Of a stretch of DNA of 64,000 bases, positions 15,201 through 26,712 are shown one piece after another. Location: the NCBI GenBank assembly GCA_030248215.1, contig JASANG010000796.1, forward strand, positions 62,001 to 126,000. Direction: 5' to 3'. Position numbers and translations under genes: made by a program. Origin of the DNA: Enoplolaimus lenunculus (taxonomy: Eukaryota > Nematoda > Enoplea > Enoplida > Thoracostomopsidae). Within the stretch, counting starts at the first letter, position 1; the number at the start of each line of letters is the position of its first letter. The notes below the pieces were generated by a model, which was given only the letters and a program-made list of their open reading frames with translations, searched no databases and had not been told where the DNA came from.

Positions 15201-18199
15201 TAGATCAAACCTTGTCTCCGCTATCATCATCATCACTAGATTCCAAATCTGAACCTTCATCAACAATTTCTGGAGCTGGTTGAGTCTTGCGTTTCCGTGA
15301 TTTTCGCCTTGAACACGAAAGAAACAATTTATGCATAAACATATAGCCCATGGATCGACGGATATCCAACTGCAGTTTAATATCCGGCAAAAACGACGTC
15401 CGTATTTAGTTTCGGTATAAACCGACCAGATACGGGATGTTTGCGTTGTTATGGGCTTGAACATAAAACGGCTTTTAACGTGTGAAAACCAAAATATTAC
15501 ATTTTGCTGCGACAGCGTTCCCGGGCAAATCAAGAAGCTTACGTTTTGGATGCTGAAGTGAAACTAGAAATCCAAGCAAACAATTTAGATCATCAGATAT
15601 ATTACACTTCTGCATGAATCAAATACTAGTAACAGTGCACAAATTTAGATGCTATATCTGGTTAACAACCGATTCATTTAAAAATTTAATAGCTAGCTCC
15701 GGTATCCGTTAAAGTTAGTATAGCCCCAACTAACAGAAGCAAAATGCCAGTACGTAGTTGTCACACTCTCACCGGAACCTATAGAAGCTAACTACAAAGA
15801 ATGTGCCAGATAAAAATCTCATTATTATTAATACATTAAACGATATTGTATCTATCGCCGAAAAATGTAGTTTGAAGAATGTATTGCCATGAGATAAATA
15901 GGCAGTCGCAGCAAGGTTAGACTCACAATAAGAAACTAATATATCAGTTCACACTCCGCAGTCAAGTACTTTTTACGTTTCTTCCGTAACGACGGATCAT
16001 CATAATTCACCGCGATATTTTCTCCGGTTTCTGGATGATACATATCAACAGCAATACGACCATTTACGCTTGTGTCATCGGTGTAATAGCTAGCCATAAC
16101 TTCATAATTGAGAAGTTCGAGTGTTCTGATGAACTGTTCTCTGATCCAAACAGTTAAACAGTTGGCAGGAGATGTAACAGCTATAATGCGTATAATATCA
16201 ACAACATCCAAATAGAAACAAACATCGATTCAACATGGAGTATGATAGCTTGAAAACATCCTGGCAACGCGCTACTAGACAAATTCCAGAAAAATGTACA
16301 GCAAAAGTTATCCGCAACATGGCCCTTGCTGTATCGTCGAAAAAACAGAAGTTCTGTAACAATACGCACTCTTGACATATCAATTTCATAAACTAAAGAC
16401 TGACATCGTCCGATGCATAGTACAAGCAGACCGATAAATACAACAAAGAGCGGATAATGCTCTTTACGACAAAAGTATGCAACTTGGTCGATTCTGTGTA
16501 CAAAAGAATGTACCCGACGCAAGTTGCGATTTTGGCCTGCCCCACTTAGTTAGAGGGGCTCAACTTTGCTTAATTGACGAAACTCAATAATTTGCGGCAT
16601 TAAACTCCCCGCTTATATTCCTCCTGAGCAATTCATGCGTTGTTTTGCAAATGTATATCTACTGAGTGTTCCAACACCAACCCTTTCTTCAAATCAGAAG
16701 AGGTCGATGTGCCATGGACTAACGCGCAAGTTGCATACTCTGCGCCAAGGTGGACGTCATACACTATAGAACCGATAACAAGTAGAAAGTGCAAAACGAT
16801 TCTAAGCAGCGAGCACTGCTGTTTGTGCGTAGTAACGAAAACATTTTTGCAATACCTTTTAATCTGCACTCATAGCACAGCGGAGGCAATGCGTGAAATG
16901 GTTGTACCAACTGAAACACCTTAGATCGCCGTATAAAACCAGTTTCTCCGTAATCAACGTAACGAACAAGAACATCACTAGACCCTGAGTTGAGCACTTT
17001 GGCGCGATAAAATGATCTAGGAGCACTTGGGTCCTCTACAGCGCACGCTTGTCCTATTTTAGGGTCTGAAGTGGAAATATCGTCATCTTCATTGTACAAC
17101 TGTAGAGCGGCATTCTGGTTTTCTAAAACATAGAAACATGCCAACAATTAGTATCAAGTATTTTCTACATATATGTCTATGTCAATTCAAGCATCTTCAT
17201 AGGGATTGGTCAAGCACTATATATGTAACATTTTCTGATTTTACATCAGCCAAAAAAATTAATTAATAGACTGCAGCTTTTTATAAGCCTGGGTCCTACA
17301 TTAATACCGACCCGTGATTTTTGACACTAGCGACACAACAAACAGTATGCGATCATTTACATCGCTGCCTATTGCAAAAAGAGTTTGTGTGATATTTATC
17401 GCAGTTCAATTTTATTATATACATAACAGATCATATCAGATTCTACGGTACTTAATCTAGCCGTAACACAAGCGTACCAGAATAAAATTCAGACATATCT
17501 TCAACTAGAGCGCCACAGAGAAAACTTTCCCATTCTGCTGGTCTCAACCAAATTTCATTTGGCGACACAACGTACGTAACGTGACTCAAAGTGGGTTCTT
17601 CAGACGACGGTAGTGGTAACTGAGGCTGCTTGTAGCTAGCGACTGGTGTTAAGTCAGACTAAAACAAAACCTGTAAACAAAAATCAATATAACAAATGGG
17701 TGCAGGTATTGCGTCTAATGCAGCCATCACGAGAACGTCTGCGATCTGTGTTGAGTGCAAGCCTGGTCTCTGACACGAGTATCAATGATTGATATCGATA
17801 GCATGACTGTTTTCTTTTTTAACATCACAGATAGCGTTCTTTTCACATATTTACACAAAATTATGTAGATATAAAATGAAAATTTTTCAAAGAAAAAATT
17901 TAACAATATTTACCAAGAACAGCTGATTAAAACGCAGAATTTATGTTTAGATTTACGGTTCCATCAGCGTTGAATTCAGATGTTTCTGTTACTGTCCAGG
18001 CAAAGCATATATATCCCTATTGAAATCATAAATTTTCAACAACATGTTTAATTTTACACAAAAAACACTAACAGAAGTGTCAAACCTTAATAGAATACGC
18101 AGTATCATACAAATCGAATAACACACCAGCTAAACCAAGGTTTAATCCATCTTCATTCGTCAAATCACAGTCGCTGAGAGGTGTCGAGTCACTACTCAT
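12201..18199 (-). CDS. Tudor-domain protein with predicted C-terminal membrane segment
   Basis: Coding exons read on the minus strand: 18199-18086 (ATG), 18016-17957, 17658-17478, 17122-16856, probably 16763 onward, an unresolved part, then 16180-15970, 15307-15211, 12871-12728 and 12326-12201 (stop TGA). Exons 3-4 encode an extended Tudor domain: the N-terminal half (SHVTYVVSPNEIW ... EDMSEFYS) and the core (IGQACAVED ... FYRAKV ... VRYVDYGE). The usual DYGN is DYGE here. The 16180 exon (CLTVWIREQF ... VNGRIAVDMY) looks like the C-terminal half of a Tudor repeat. The later exons join in phase to a basic run (RKKRKKRKSRKRK), an acidic run, a Ser/Asp-rich part, and 41 residues with a hydrophobic stretch (VVFGLICSVIVMPFVAV). 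Family members bind symmetric dimethyl-arginine on Piwi proteins. The tail linkage rests on phase only; reading on at 15970 instead ends at a TAG at 15938-15936. Confidence 0.78.
12876..12982. mobile_element. Short hAT MITE beside a Tudor-gene splice acceptor
   Basis: The termini (AAGAGTTGAACC, and GATGCAACTGTA at the other end) and the internal AAAAATAAATACCC and GACCCGGAATTTTT words match the ends of the 1 kb elements at 31770-32785 and 48961-49742. It is about 107 bp. On the minus strand its end lies three bases before the AG (12873-12872) that opens the coding exon 12871-12728, so the pyrimidine-rich text before that AG comes from the element. Confidence 0.7.
14691..15110. mobile_element. 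hAT-like MITE (CAGAGTGCGACC termini), copy in Tudor intron
   Basis: It starts CAGAGTGCGACCGGATA and ends near GATATATGGTAGCACTTTGG. The middle matches the reverse complement of 36267-36705 over most of its length, including GTGTTCAAGGTTTTCCTCTG and AATTGCTGCTGAT. A further partial copy of one end lies at about 15345-15450. The coding exon 15307-15211 of the Tudor gene sits between the two. Confidence 0.75.
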
Positions 18200-18474
18200 T
18201 CTGATATTTTGTATTGAAAATCAAATTATATACAAAAGTTAGTGTGTTGTGCTAGTCAGTCAAGATAGCAACCGCCGATAACTATGTACCTGGTACGTTC
18301 TTTGCATATACTCAAGACTGACCTTTAATCATTACGCTTTGCTAAACCATTTTTCAGCAAGTTCGTACTTTCAGCGTTCGAGTACGATCTTATTGATTAA
18401 ATGTTTATTTTAGGACAATTTAGCTGCTGTGACATGCGGATGCATGTAGGCAAAATAAACCTCATGCTGATGCT
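18200..18474. promoter_or_regulatory. Upstream flank of the Tudor gene
   Basis: These 275 bp precede the Tudor ATG on the minus strand. No clear TATA box or other named promoter element was seen. An upstream non-coding exon cannot be excluded. Confidence 0.25.
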
Positions 18475-19024
18475 TTGGGATGGGAGTCTCATTGTCAGTC
18501 TCAGTCTCAAGTCTCGTAAATTCCTGAGACTCGCGTAGTCTCAGTCCAAGTCTTAGTCTCAGTCTCAGTCTTAGGTTTTCAAAAGTCTCAAGGAGTGTCA
18601 GTTGTGGCAAAATGTTTTTTAATACTTATGACTGTTATACGAAAACTGTGGTGGTATAGCGACATGGGGAATAGACTTACGGCTGCAAGATTCTCGAAAG
18701 ATTTGTTTTTAAAAGCGAACTGTGATACCCTCAATTCTATTTTGTGTAAAAATTCTAGTATTGAACTGAACGATCTGCTAATTTAGACTGTGGATCAACG
18801 GATTTTAGTGAACTTAAGTATCAAAACTTTTACTGCCTATCGGCAGTTCAAATGTATGAAGTTTCAAATATTAAAGGTTACATATAGTGCAAAAGCCAGC
18901 CAGAATCAATAATATGATTTCTGCGATAGTGCAATTTTTATTGTGCGATATAAGAATCGGAAGCGGAACTTGTTTAATGTCTCAATTCTCAGTCTCAACT
19001 TCATCATTGAGACTCTCATCCCTG
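18475..19024. mobile_element. hAT-like MITE rich in GTCTCAGTCTC
   Basis: The right end, read in reverse, is CAGGGATGAGAGTCTCAATG; the left end is GGGATGGGAGTCTCATTGTC. Next to both ends are runs of GTCTCA words (18480-18600 and 18975-19015). Related GTCTC-rich text occurs at 31310-31620 and 57240-57620. It has no coding capacity. Confidence 0.65.
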
Positions 19025-19629
19025 CTGACGCTGCACATCGTTTAAAACACTGATGTATGTGTTATGCCTTCATATGCAGCAGCAGTAAACACTGAAGAAC
19101 CAAGATATGAGTGTAATGTTAAGGTTTTTATAACGCATAAAACCTGAAAACTCAGCAGTTGAAGCGGAGGCGGTGTGGCGCAGTAGTAGCGTTTTGGACT
19201 AAGAATTTGTCGGCCATGGGCCATGGGATGGATCTTCGTAAGAAATCCACTCATTTTCAGCTGTAAGAATTCAGAACTGATAACTACCGTACCCTAGCCT
19301 AGCCAACTTATCACAGATATATACAGCCTGCAGGATCTTCTAGAGTGATATTAGACTACTATGTACTGTATTTTGATGAATTCTCACTCACCACTAATTT
19401 CCAGAGAAAATAATGTAAAAAATCGCATGAGCCAGTGTAGCAAGTAAAATTTACTTGATTTTTAAGGCAACGCGTTTGCAAATGAACTCAAGACTTATTC
19501 GCTCTTTACGATAGAAAACGGCTATACGTCACAAAAGCAACTTGTTGTTGGTATATGTGCACGTAAGTGTGTGTAAAGCAAATGTTGCCATGCCTGTGCA
19601 CATATACCGATATAAGAAGTTGTTGCAAC
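19025..19629. other. Intergenic DNA with a degenerate tRNA-like fragment
   Basis: Near 19168-19230 a stretch beginning GGCGGTGTGGCGCAGTAGTA resembles the front half of the SINE heads at 19630 and 36955 (A-box-like text), then loses similarity. Otherwise nothing recognisable. Confidence 0.4.
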
Positions 19630-19800
19630 GACCGCGTGGTGTAGTGGTAGCATGCTTGGCTCGAGCGCAAGAGGGCCGAGGTTCGATTCCCGGCGCGGTC
19701 ATTAACTTCGGCAAAACTTCAAACAGGGGCCGTGCCGATCGTATAGTACCAACAAGTCAGAACTGCACAGTCGGGACGACCCCTTTCCTCGAAGTACTGT
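19630..19800 (+). mobile_element. tRNA-derived SINE with intact-looking tRNA head
   Basis: Positions 19630-19700 fold as a tRNA-like head. The acceptor arms GACCGCG and CGCGGTC pair fully, the A box is TGGTGTAGTGG and the B box is GGTTCGATTCC. The anticodon and T stems each carry a mismatch. The tail holds CAGAACTGCAC, whose reverse complement is shared with the tails of the copies at 35910 and 36955. An RNA polymerase III SINE fits better than a working tRNA because the copies have decayed stems and share non-tRNA tail text. A further B-box-like fragment in reverse lies at about 19845-19865. Confidence 0.7.
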
Positions 19801-20750
19801 GAATATACATGATTTTCCTCTTAATTCTACGAAAGATATGGCCACGCCGGGAGTCGAACTTAACTCGAAATTATGTCAAAATTGCGGATTTCGTGAGTCA
19901 AATTAGCATTGCCGACGTTTATATTGTGTACGCTACCGTGTTATTTGTTCTGTTACTTGTATTAAACCTACAAAACTCGGTGTTAACACTCCAGAGCGTA
20001 CTAACCCGAATCAAATCACTTAGAAGTGCATGAGTCAAAGATAAAATTTTTCATTGTACTGCATGTTTGATTGATCGTCTGATATGCATACGTCACCCAA
20101 AATTTAGTCCTGAAATGTGCTTAAACAACTACTCCGGCAGGCAGACATTAGTGTGTAAAATTATTTCTCATGCTCCGTCAACGTGCAATTTATACACATT
20201 CAAACAATTTCTAAATTTCAATAAAATAAATGACCCAAACTACTAGCTATACATTTAACCTAAAAAGCGACTATGCATGGCACAGTCGTTTCGCGATTAA
20301 AACTGCTCCCAAAGACACCATACTAGCAAGAGATAAAATGCAGTTGTAGCATCTTAGCCAACAAAATATAGATATTTCTCGACTCGGTGTGCTGAAATCA
20401 ATTCAATGTAGTAGTTTTGAGGCAGCTTGGCACTTTGAATCAATTCCGAATTATGCGCCCTCTATGTTTGTAATGCAGTTAACATCCAGATATGATTGAA
20501 GTGAAATGTTTCAAGTCCACGAGCAGACACCACATCAGAGACGGGACTTGGATGCACGCGACAGCCAACTTGTTACTCGAGCCATCTTTGGGCAGCACAC
20601 CTGCATGGCGTAAAAAGGAACGGTGAACGATTTAATGTATGTTAATTTTTAAATGCGTACAATATAAAGTTAGTCTATTTACTCACGGCTTTTAAGATTT
20701 AATACAGCTTCAACCTATAGAGTTAGCAAGCAACGGATAACAGAAAATTC
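19801..20750. other. Intergenic DNA
   Basis: No gene was recognised. On the minus strand a pyrimidine tract and CAG at about 20607-20605 are followed by a 40-codon open frame, discussed among the rejected items. It is too short to support a gene. Confidence 0.35.
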
Positions 20751-23154
20751 TGTAGCATGGGGGCCAGGACTAGTTACTTGAGGGATGTAATTTATAGTTT
20801 ATACATCCTGTGAATTTTTTTGTTCATAGATTTCAGCTGAATTAGCAGTTCAAAAGTTTTTTAGGCTATCCCCTCTTTCTGGATTTTAGTCTATTACTGT
20901 ACCACCTAATTGTGGAATTTAGCTTGTGTTCGAATTTTTGTAATCTTAAACAAACGTATATGTGTGTATTTGTGGTAAGGTGTATCTATGTGTTTACGAG
21001 CATGTGTATTTTATGGTTGTTATTTTTGCAAAAGAAACTTAACGTTCTTTAAGAGGGTAAAGGTTAGCACTCGGACAAAATTTTCGACCAAAGCTCGTTT
21101 ACCGGTTAAGAAAACTGGTATCTCGGTGGGACCTCCAAATGTAACACAGCGAACCCAGAAATTCAAATCGGTCGGCACTCCGGGGAACGACTTCCTAACT
21201 AAGTTTGAAGGTTACCAAAGTAAACACAAACGGCTAATTCTCTTACCATAAAAATGACACGGTACGCCTACTGAATCAAATCAAGTTGATATCCCCACGC
21301 CCAAAATTGATTACGTACACAATATTCAGAAAGCTTAGTATAGCACAGATCGTGCTAACTCAAAATTACTACGTACTATTGACGGCCCAAAATCAAATAA
21401 GATGCAAAATTATGGGACCTTTACAGGTCACATCCAAGTATATCGCTCTATAAACGCTTCTCGCAAATTACAGCTTTGCTCAAACGCAACCGCTCTCCTT
21501 AAACGATCGCACTAGCCTAGTTCAAACTCTTAGGCTAGGAATTTCAGAAATGTAATTTCAACCTCCGCCGAAAGACAATTAACGATAGCTACCGATTAAT
21601 GACAATTGCCGGTTCTCTCACAGGATAAAAAAATATGCGAAGTAATCTTTGTACCAAAAATTAAAATTTCGTAACTCTTGCTAGATATTAACTAAGTAAT
21701 TGAATATTCACGGATTCCTTACGGAGCAACGGTTAAGATGCGCGCAGTGTTCTATAAATCACAAAGTAAGTACCTAAGCTGGCTACAATTTTCACACCTG
21801 CAAATTCTTACACCAAAATTTTACTTAAGTAGGCAGAAAATTTCTCGCCTACTGCCGGCCGCTAAATATCGTCTAAAATCTTCTGTGCGCACTATCCGAT
21901 AAGTATTCTCTAAGTGCAACTTCCCGCGCAAACCTTATAAACAATCAAAAAAACCTAGGGTTTAGTTACACCAATCAGTATAAATCTCCAGTCACACACG
22001 TCGCACAAAAAAATCGGGCAGCGATTTGCTCCCGTACAACTTCGAGCCCCCGAACCCAACTTGTTGTCCGCTTATATATTCGTAAACCAAAAGGTTAATT
22101 GCGTTCTAGGAATTTTATGATAAAATTTTAAAATATTTCAAAAATGTTGAAAAACCACTAAATTTAACTTAAAAAAGGTTTTTATTAAAAATTTCGAACT
22201 TAAAATTTTGCTAAAATCTAACAAAAAGCTGTTTTGTCTTAAAAATTCAGTTTTTAGATGAAAATTTAAACTTTTATAATAGCTCAAAAATTTAAAGTAT
22301 GTTGTTTTGGTCCAAGTAATTTATTTTAAAAACAAAATTGATCTTTCAAATCGCATAAAAAGTAAAAAATCCACTATTTTGAAGAAAATCCGTAATTTTC
22401 AAAGCAAAATTTTAGTTAAAATTTACAAAAATTTACCTAAAAACTAAGTTTTGACCAGAATCTATAAATTTCAAAACAAATTTTATTTTTTTAATTAAAA
22501 TTTTAAAATATTTTCTGATATTTTGTCTTGAACTCAAAATTTTCAGCGATTTCAATCCAAAGAATTAAGAGAACAAAAAATTCCAAAAAGGGAGCAGCAT
22601 TATCAGAAAGCAGAAACATTTCACTAGATACTTGGAAAACCGAATACCGATCAGGTTGAGATACTGCACATACAAACTACTTATTAAAATTACGGATTTA
22701 TGACTATCTAGCAACTGTTTGCAGCTCCCACCAATAATTCCCAAAATTGCAATAAATTTGCAAGGTGAACACTGTATTCAAACTTTATGCACTACCGCAT
22801 TATATATACACGCTCTATATGCTATGCATGTCGATGGAACGTACACAATGCACCCCATACATAAAATATCCACTGCTCCTACATAACAACAATAAAATAC
22901 ACATGCTCGTAAACACATAGATACACCTTACCACAAATACACACATATACGTTTGTTTGAGATTACAAAAATTCGAACACAAGCTAAATTCCACAATTAG
23001 GGGGTACAGTAATAGACTAAAATCCAGAAAGAGGGGATAGCCTAAAAAATTTTTTGAACTGCTAATTCAGCTGAAATCTATGAACAAAAATTCACAGGAT
23101 GTATAAACTATAAATTACACCCCTCAAGTAACTAGTCCTGGCCCCCATGCTACA
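20751..23154. mobile_element. 2.4 kb DNA transposon with 273-bp terminal inverted repeats
   Basis: The two ends, 20751-21023 and 22883-23154, are near-identical inverted copies that begin TGTAGCATGGGGGCCAGGAC. About 1.86 kb of AT-rich DNA separates them. No transposase-like ORF is visible, so this is a non-autonomous foldback-type element. The left flank (AAAATTC) and right flank (CTAG) show no clear target duplication. The superfamily is not identified. Confidence 0.8.
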
Positions 23155-24980
23155 CTAGTGTAGCATGGGGGCCAGGACTAGTTACTTGAGGGGTGTAGTA
23201 GTTATTTTATGTATGGGGTGCATTGTGTACGTTCCATCGACATGCATAGCATATAGAGCGTGTATAGAGCTGAATCTGAAACTGCAAATATTGTGTGAAT
23301 TTATCGGTATACAGAATATAATGCGGTAGTGCATAAAGTTTGAATACAGTGTTCACCTTGCAAATTTATTGCAATTTTGGGAATCATTGGCGGGAGCTGC
23401 AAACAGTTGCTAGATAGTCATAAATCCGTAATTTTAATAAGTAGTTTGTATGTGCAGTATCTCAACCTGATCGGTATTCGGTTTTCCAAGTATCTAGTGA
23501 AATGTTTCTGCTTGCTGATAATGCTGCTCCCTTTTTTTGGAATTTTTTGTTCTCTTAATTCTTTGAATTGAAATCGCTGAAAATTTTGAGTTCAAGACAA
23601 AATATCAGAAAATATTTTAAAATTTTAATTAAAGAAATAAAATTTGTTTTGAAATTTATAGATTCTGGTCAAAACTTAGTTTTTAGGTAAATTTTTGTAA
23701 ATTTTAACTAAAATTTTGTTTTGAAAATTACGGATTTTCTTCAAAATAGTGGATTTTTTACTTTTTATGCGATTTGAAAGATCAATTTTGTTTTTAAAAT
23801 AAATTACTTGGGCCAAAACAACATACTTTAAATTTTTGACCTATTTTAAAAGTTTAAATTTTCATCTAAAAACTAAATTTTTAAGACAAAACAGCTTTTT
23901 GTTAGATTTTAGCAAAATTTTAAGTTCGAAATTTTTAATAAAAACCTTTTTAAGTTAAATTTAGTGGTTTTTCAACATTTTTGAAATATTTTAAAATCTT
24001 ATCATAAAATTCCTAGAACGCAATTAGCCTTTCGGTTTACGAATATATAAGTGGAGAACAAGTTGGGTTCGGGGGCTCGGAGTTGTACGGGAGCAAATCG
24101 CTGCCCGATTTTTTTGTGCGATGTGTGCGACTGGAGATTTTTACTGATTGGTTTAACTTACCCTAGGTTTTTTGATTGTTTATAAGGTTTGCGCGGGAAG
24201 TCGCACTTAGAGAATACTTATCGGATAGTGCGAACTGAAGATTTTAGACGATATTTAGCGGCCGGAAGTAGACGAGAAATTTTCTGTCTACTTAAGTAAA
24301 ATTTTGGTGTAAGAATTTGCAGGTGTGAAAATTGTAGCCAGCTTAGGTACTTGCTTTGTGATTTATAGAACACTGCGCGCATCTGAACCGTTGCTCCGTA
24401 AGGAATCCGTGATTATTTAATTACTTAGTTGATATCTAGCAAGAATTACGAAATTTTAATTTTTGGAACAAAGATTACTTCGTATATTTTTTTATCCTGT
24501 GAGAGAACAGGAAATTGTCTTTAATCGGTAGCTATCGTTAATTGTCTTTCGGCGGAGGTTGAAATTACATTTCTGAAATTCCTAGCCTAAGAGGTTGAAC
24601 TAGGCTAGTGCGATCGTTTAAGGAGAGCGGTTGCGTTTGAGCAAAGCTGTAATTTGCGAGAAGCGTTTATAGAGCGATATACTTGGATGTGACCTGTAAA
24701 GGTCCCATAATTTTGCATCTTATCTTATTTTGGGCCGTCAATAGTACGTAGTAATTTTGAGTTAGCACGATCTGTGCTATACTAAGCTTTCTGAATATTG
24801 TGTACGTAATCAATTTTGGGCGTGTGGATATCAACTTGATTTGATTCAGTAGGCGTACCGTGTCATTTTTATTGTAAGAGAATTAGCCATTTGTGCTTGC
24901 TTTGGTAACGTTCGAACTTAGTTACGAAGTCGTTCCCCGGAGTGCCGACCGATTTGAATTTCTGGGTTCGCTGTGTTACA
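21140..24980. repeat. Large inverted repeat (arms about 1.75 kb)
   Basis: Positions 21140-22868 reappear as the reverse complement at 23203-24980 with high identity over the whole length. Differences are scattered substitutions plus a stretch of about 50 bp present near 23265-23318 and missing from the left arm. Between the arms lie the terminal repeat of the first element and a truncated one from the second, meeting in an exact palindrome centred at 23156/23157 (TACACTAGTGTA within about 80 bp). Confidence 0.9.
23159..24980. mobile_element. Second, inverted, truncated copy of the 2.4 kb transposon
   Basis: It begins TGTAGCATGGGGGCCAGGAC at 23159, only four bases (CTAG) after the end of the first copy. 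It keeps about 40 bp of terminal repeat, lacks the next roughly 230 bp, then carries the internal region in opposite orientation. It stops at 24980, about 120 bp short of the other terminal repeat. Confidence 0.8.
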
Positions 24981-25135
24981 ATTCGATTAACAAAAAAACA
25001 CGGTGCTATATCTGTCCAAAAATTTTCAGCATCCTGAGTTAAACTTTTAACACAGAGTTAATATTTTTGTAGCAAAATAAACATGAATAGAGTTGGTCAC
25101 CTATATGAACGTATGGTTTGCCAAGGCAGCTTGTA

Positions 25136-25948
25136 GGGGAAATACGCCAAATATGACCAGGCTTGCATTTTGACCTTAAAATTTCTGCTGCCTGTTTGGT
25201 AATTTGGCCAATTTGCGCAGAATATTCAAACAATATATCAGTCGAAAGCCCTTAGTCTAAAGAAAATGATTAACAACGAGACAATTGCATAGCTAGAGTA
25301 TTAAAAGCTAGGGATTCCGATTATGACCTCTAGGTAAAAACTTGGTGTTACAAAAATATATTTTCGTGATTGAGAGTGCGACAGCAAAATGAGTAGATAT
25401 TTTTAACCAATGGTCAGATCGCGAGAAAAATTATATGTTTGGAAAGCAGAAGGTCAGGCGACAATTTTAAAATGCAGTTGTTTTAAAAATGCTATGTGAG
25501 TGTTGCAGGTGCGGTAACATTTCAAACTGAAATAATTTTGACCTGACCGTAGTTGAATCTAAATCAAGTTCGTAAAGTGTTAAAAGTGTTTTTTGTAGAA
25601 GTTTGTCGCATTTTATCGCTGTTTTTGACGAGCAGATTGCAGTTTATTTGTCGAAGGACAAGTTATATAGAAACACACAATTTCATTAATGATTTACCGG
25701 AATTTTCAGTAAAAAATCTTACGGAGCCGAATGCCAGTAATATCCTTTTAGTATTAGTTTGTTTTAGTTGTTATTCGTGTAATTCAATAAAATTTGTGTT
25801 CAAAATATAGCGAGGGTCATATTAAGAATTGTTGGCAATATTTAGAATTTTGAGGCCATTTTCGGGATTTTCAGAGGCGTATTAAGAAACTGGTTAGCAC
25901 AATTTTTCCCTTATGCATAAATTGCGGCCATAATTGGCGTATTTCCCC
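25136..25948. mobile_element. Tc1/mariner-like element with GGGGAAATACGCCAA ends
   Basis: The termini GGGGAAATACGCCAA (25136) and TTGGCGTATTTCCCC (ending 25948) are perfect inverted repeats flanked on both sides by TA, as in Tc1/mariner insertions. The internal TTTTCGGG and TTAAGAA words do not encode a transposase. An 85-codon frame at 25553-25810 shows no recognisable motif and is taken as chance. Confidence 0.8.
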
Positions 25949-26712
25949 TAGTAAAAGCAATTTTGCTGGAAAAACGAGACTACTGTGAACGAACCATGGT
26001 GTAACCCGACGTCTGCATCGGCTCTAGCTTCGGTAGAAGAGTTTCGGTCGCAGAATTTTTTAACTTTTCAAAAATTGTACCTCTTGGTGCGTTGCGTTTT
26101 AACTATAATTCAAATTTTGGTTGTTAATTGCCACAATTGTTCAAAAGTAAGCATAAATCAGGGTTTAATAATAAATAGCAATATAGCGAAAGCGGGAACA
26201 GTAATCAATGAAGAGAAACGGAAAACGGATATTAGAGTTTAAGTGTCAAAGATGTCTTATTTTTCTGCCAAGTGAATTGAGGCGTACAAATGTTCGCCAG
26301 GCTTCCTATAATTTCAAAGAAATAATGCTGGTTTCAAATTTTGAGTGATTTTCGTAATAGTTCATTTCAAAAAACTGAGCATATTTGTAAATGAATATTT
26401 AATTATGATGAGATATATATATGTTGGTTTTATTAAATTTTGAGCATAGAACTATCTGTATTGCCGGTATTTCTATAACGAAAACGGAAACCGATCCGAT
26501 TTTAACCGTAAACGAAAACGAACATCCGGCTTTACATCCTGGTAAAGCAGTTTTCGACAACGCTTACAGATATTTGTTGAAATAAGCAAATTCAACATTA
26601 ATCTACCTAATTTTGCTACCCTCTGGCATCACCCGGCAAATTTGTTGGCCTCCAGCGGCGGTTTTTTCCGCTCCCATAATGTACGTTTCTCGTAACGTAT
26701 GTTTTAACCGGG

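Noticed and set aside
16181-16522. Hydrophobic 113-codon minus-strand frame as a membrane protein
   Set aside because: It overlaps the unresolved Tudor exons. The hydrophobicity comes from T-rich text before the acceptor at 16181.
19630-19700. A working tRNA gene
   Set aside because: The acceptor stem is perfect, but the anticodon stem end and T stem have mismatches and the sequence continues into a tail shared with other SINE copies.
20480-20606. Exon-like frame on the minus strand after a pyrimidine tract and CAG
   Set aside because: A 40-codon frame ends in a stop, with no partner exon or known motif. Too short to support a gene.
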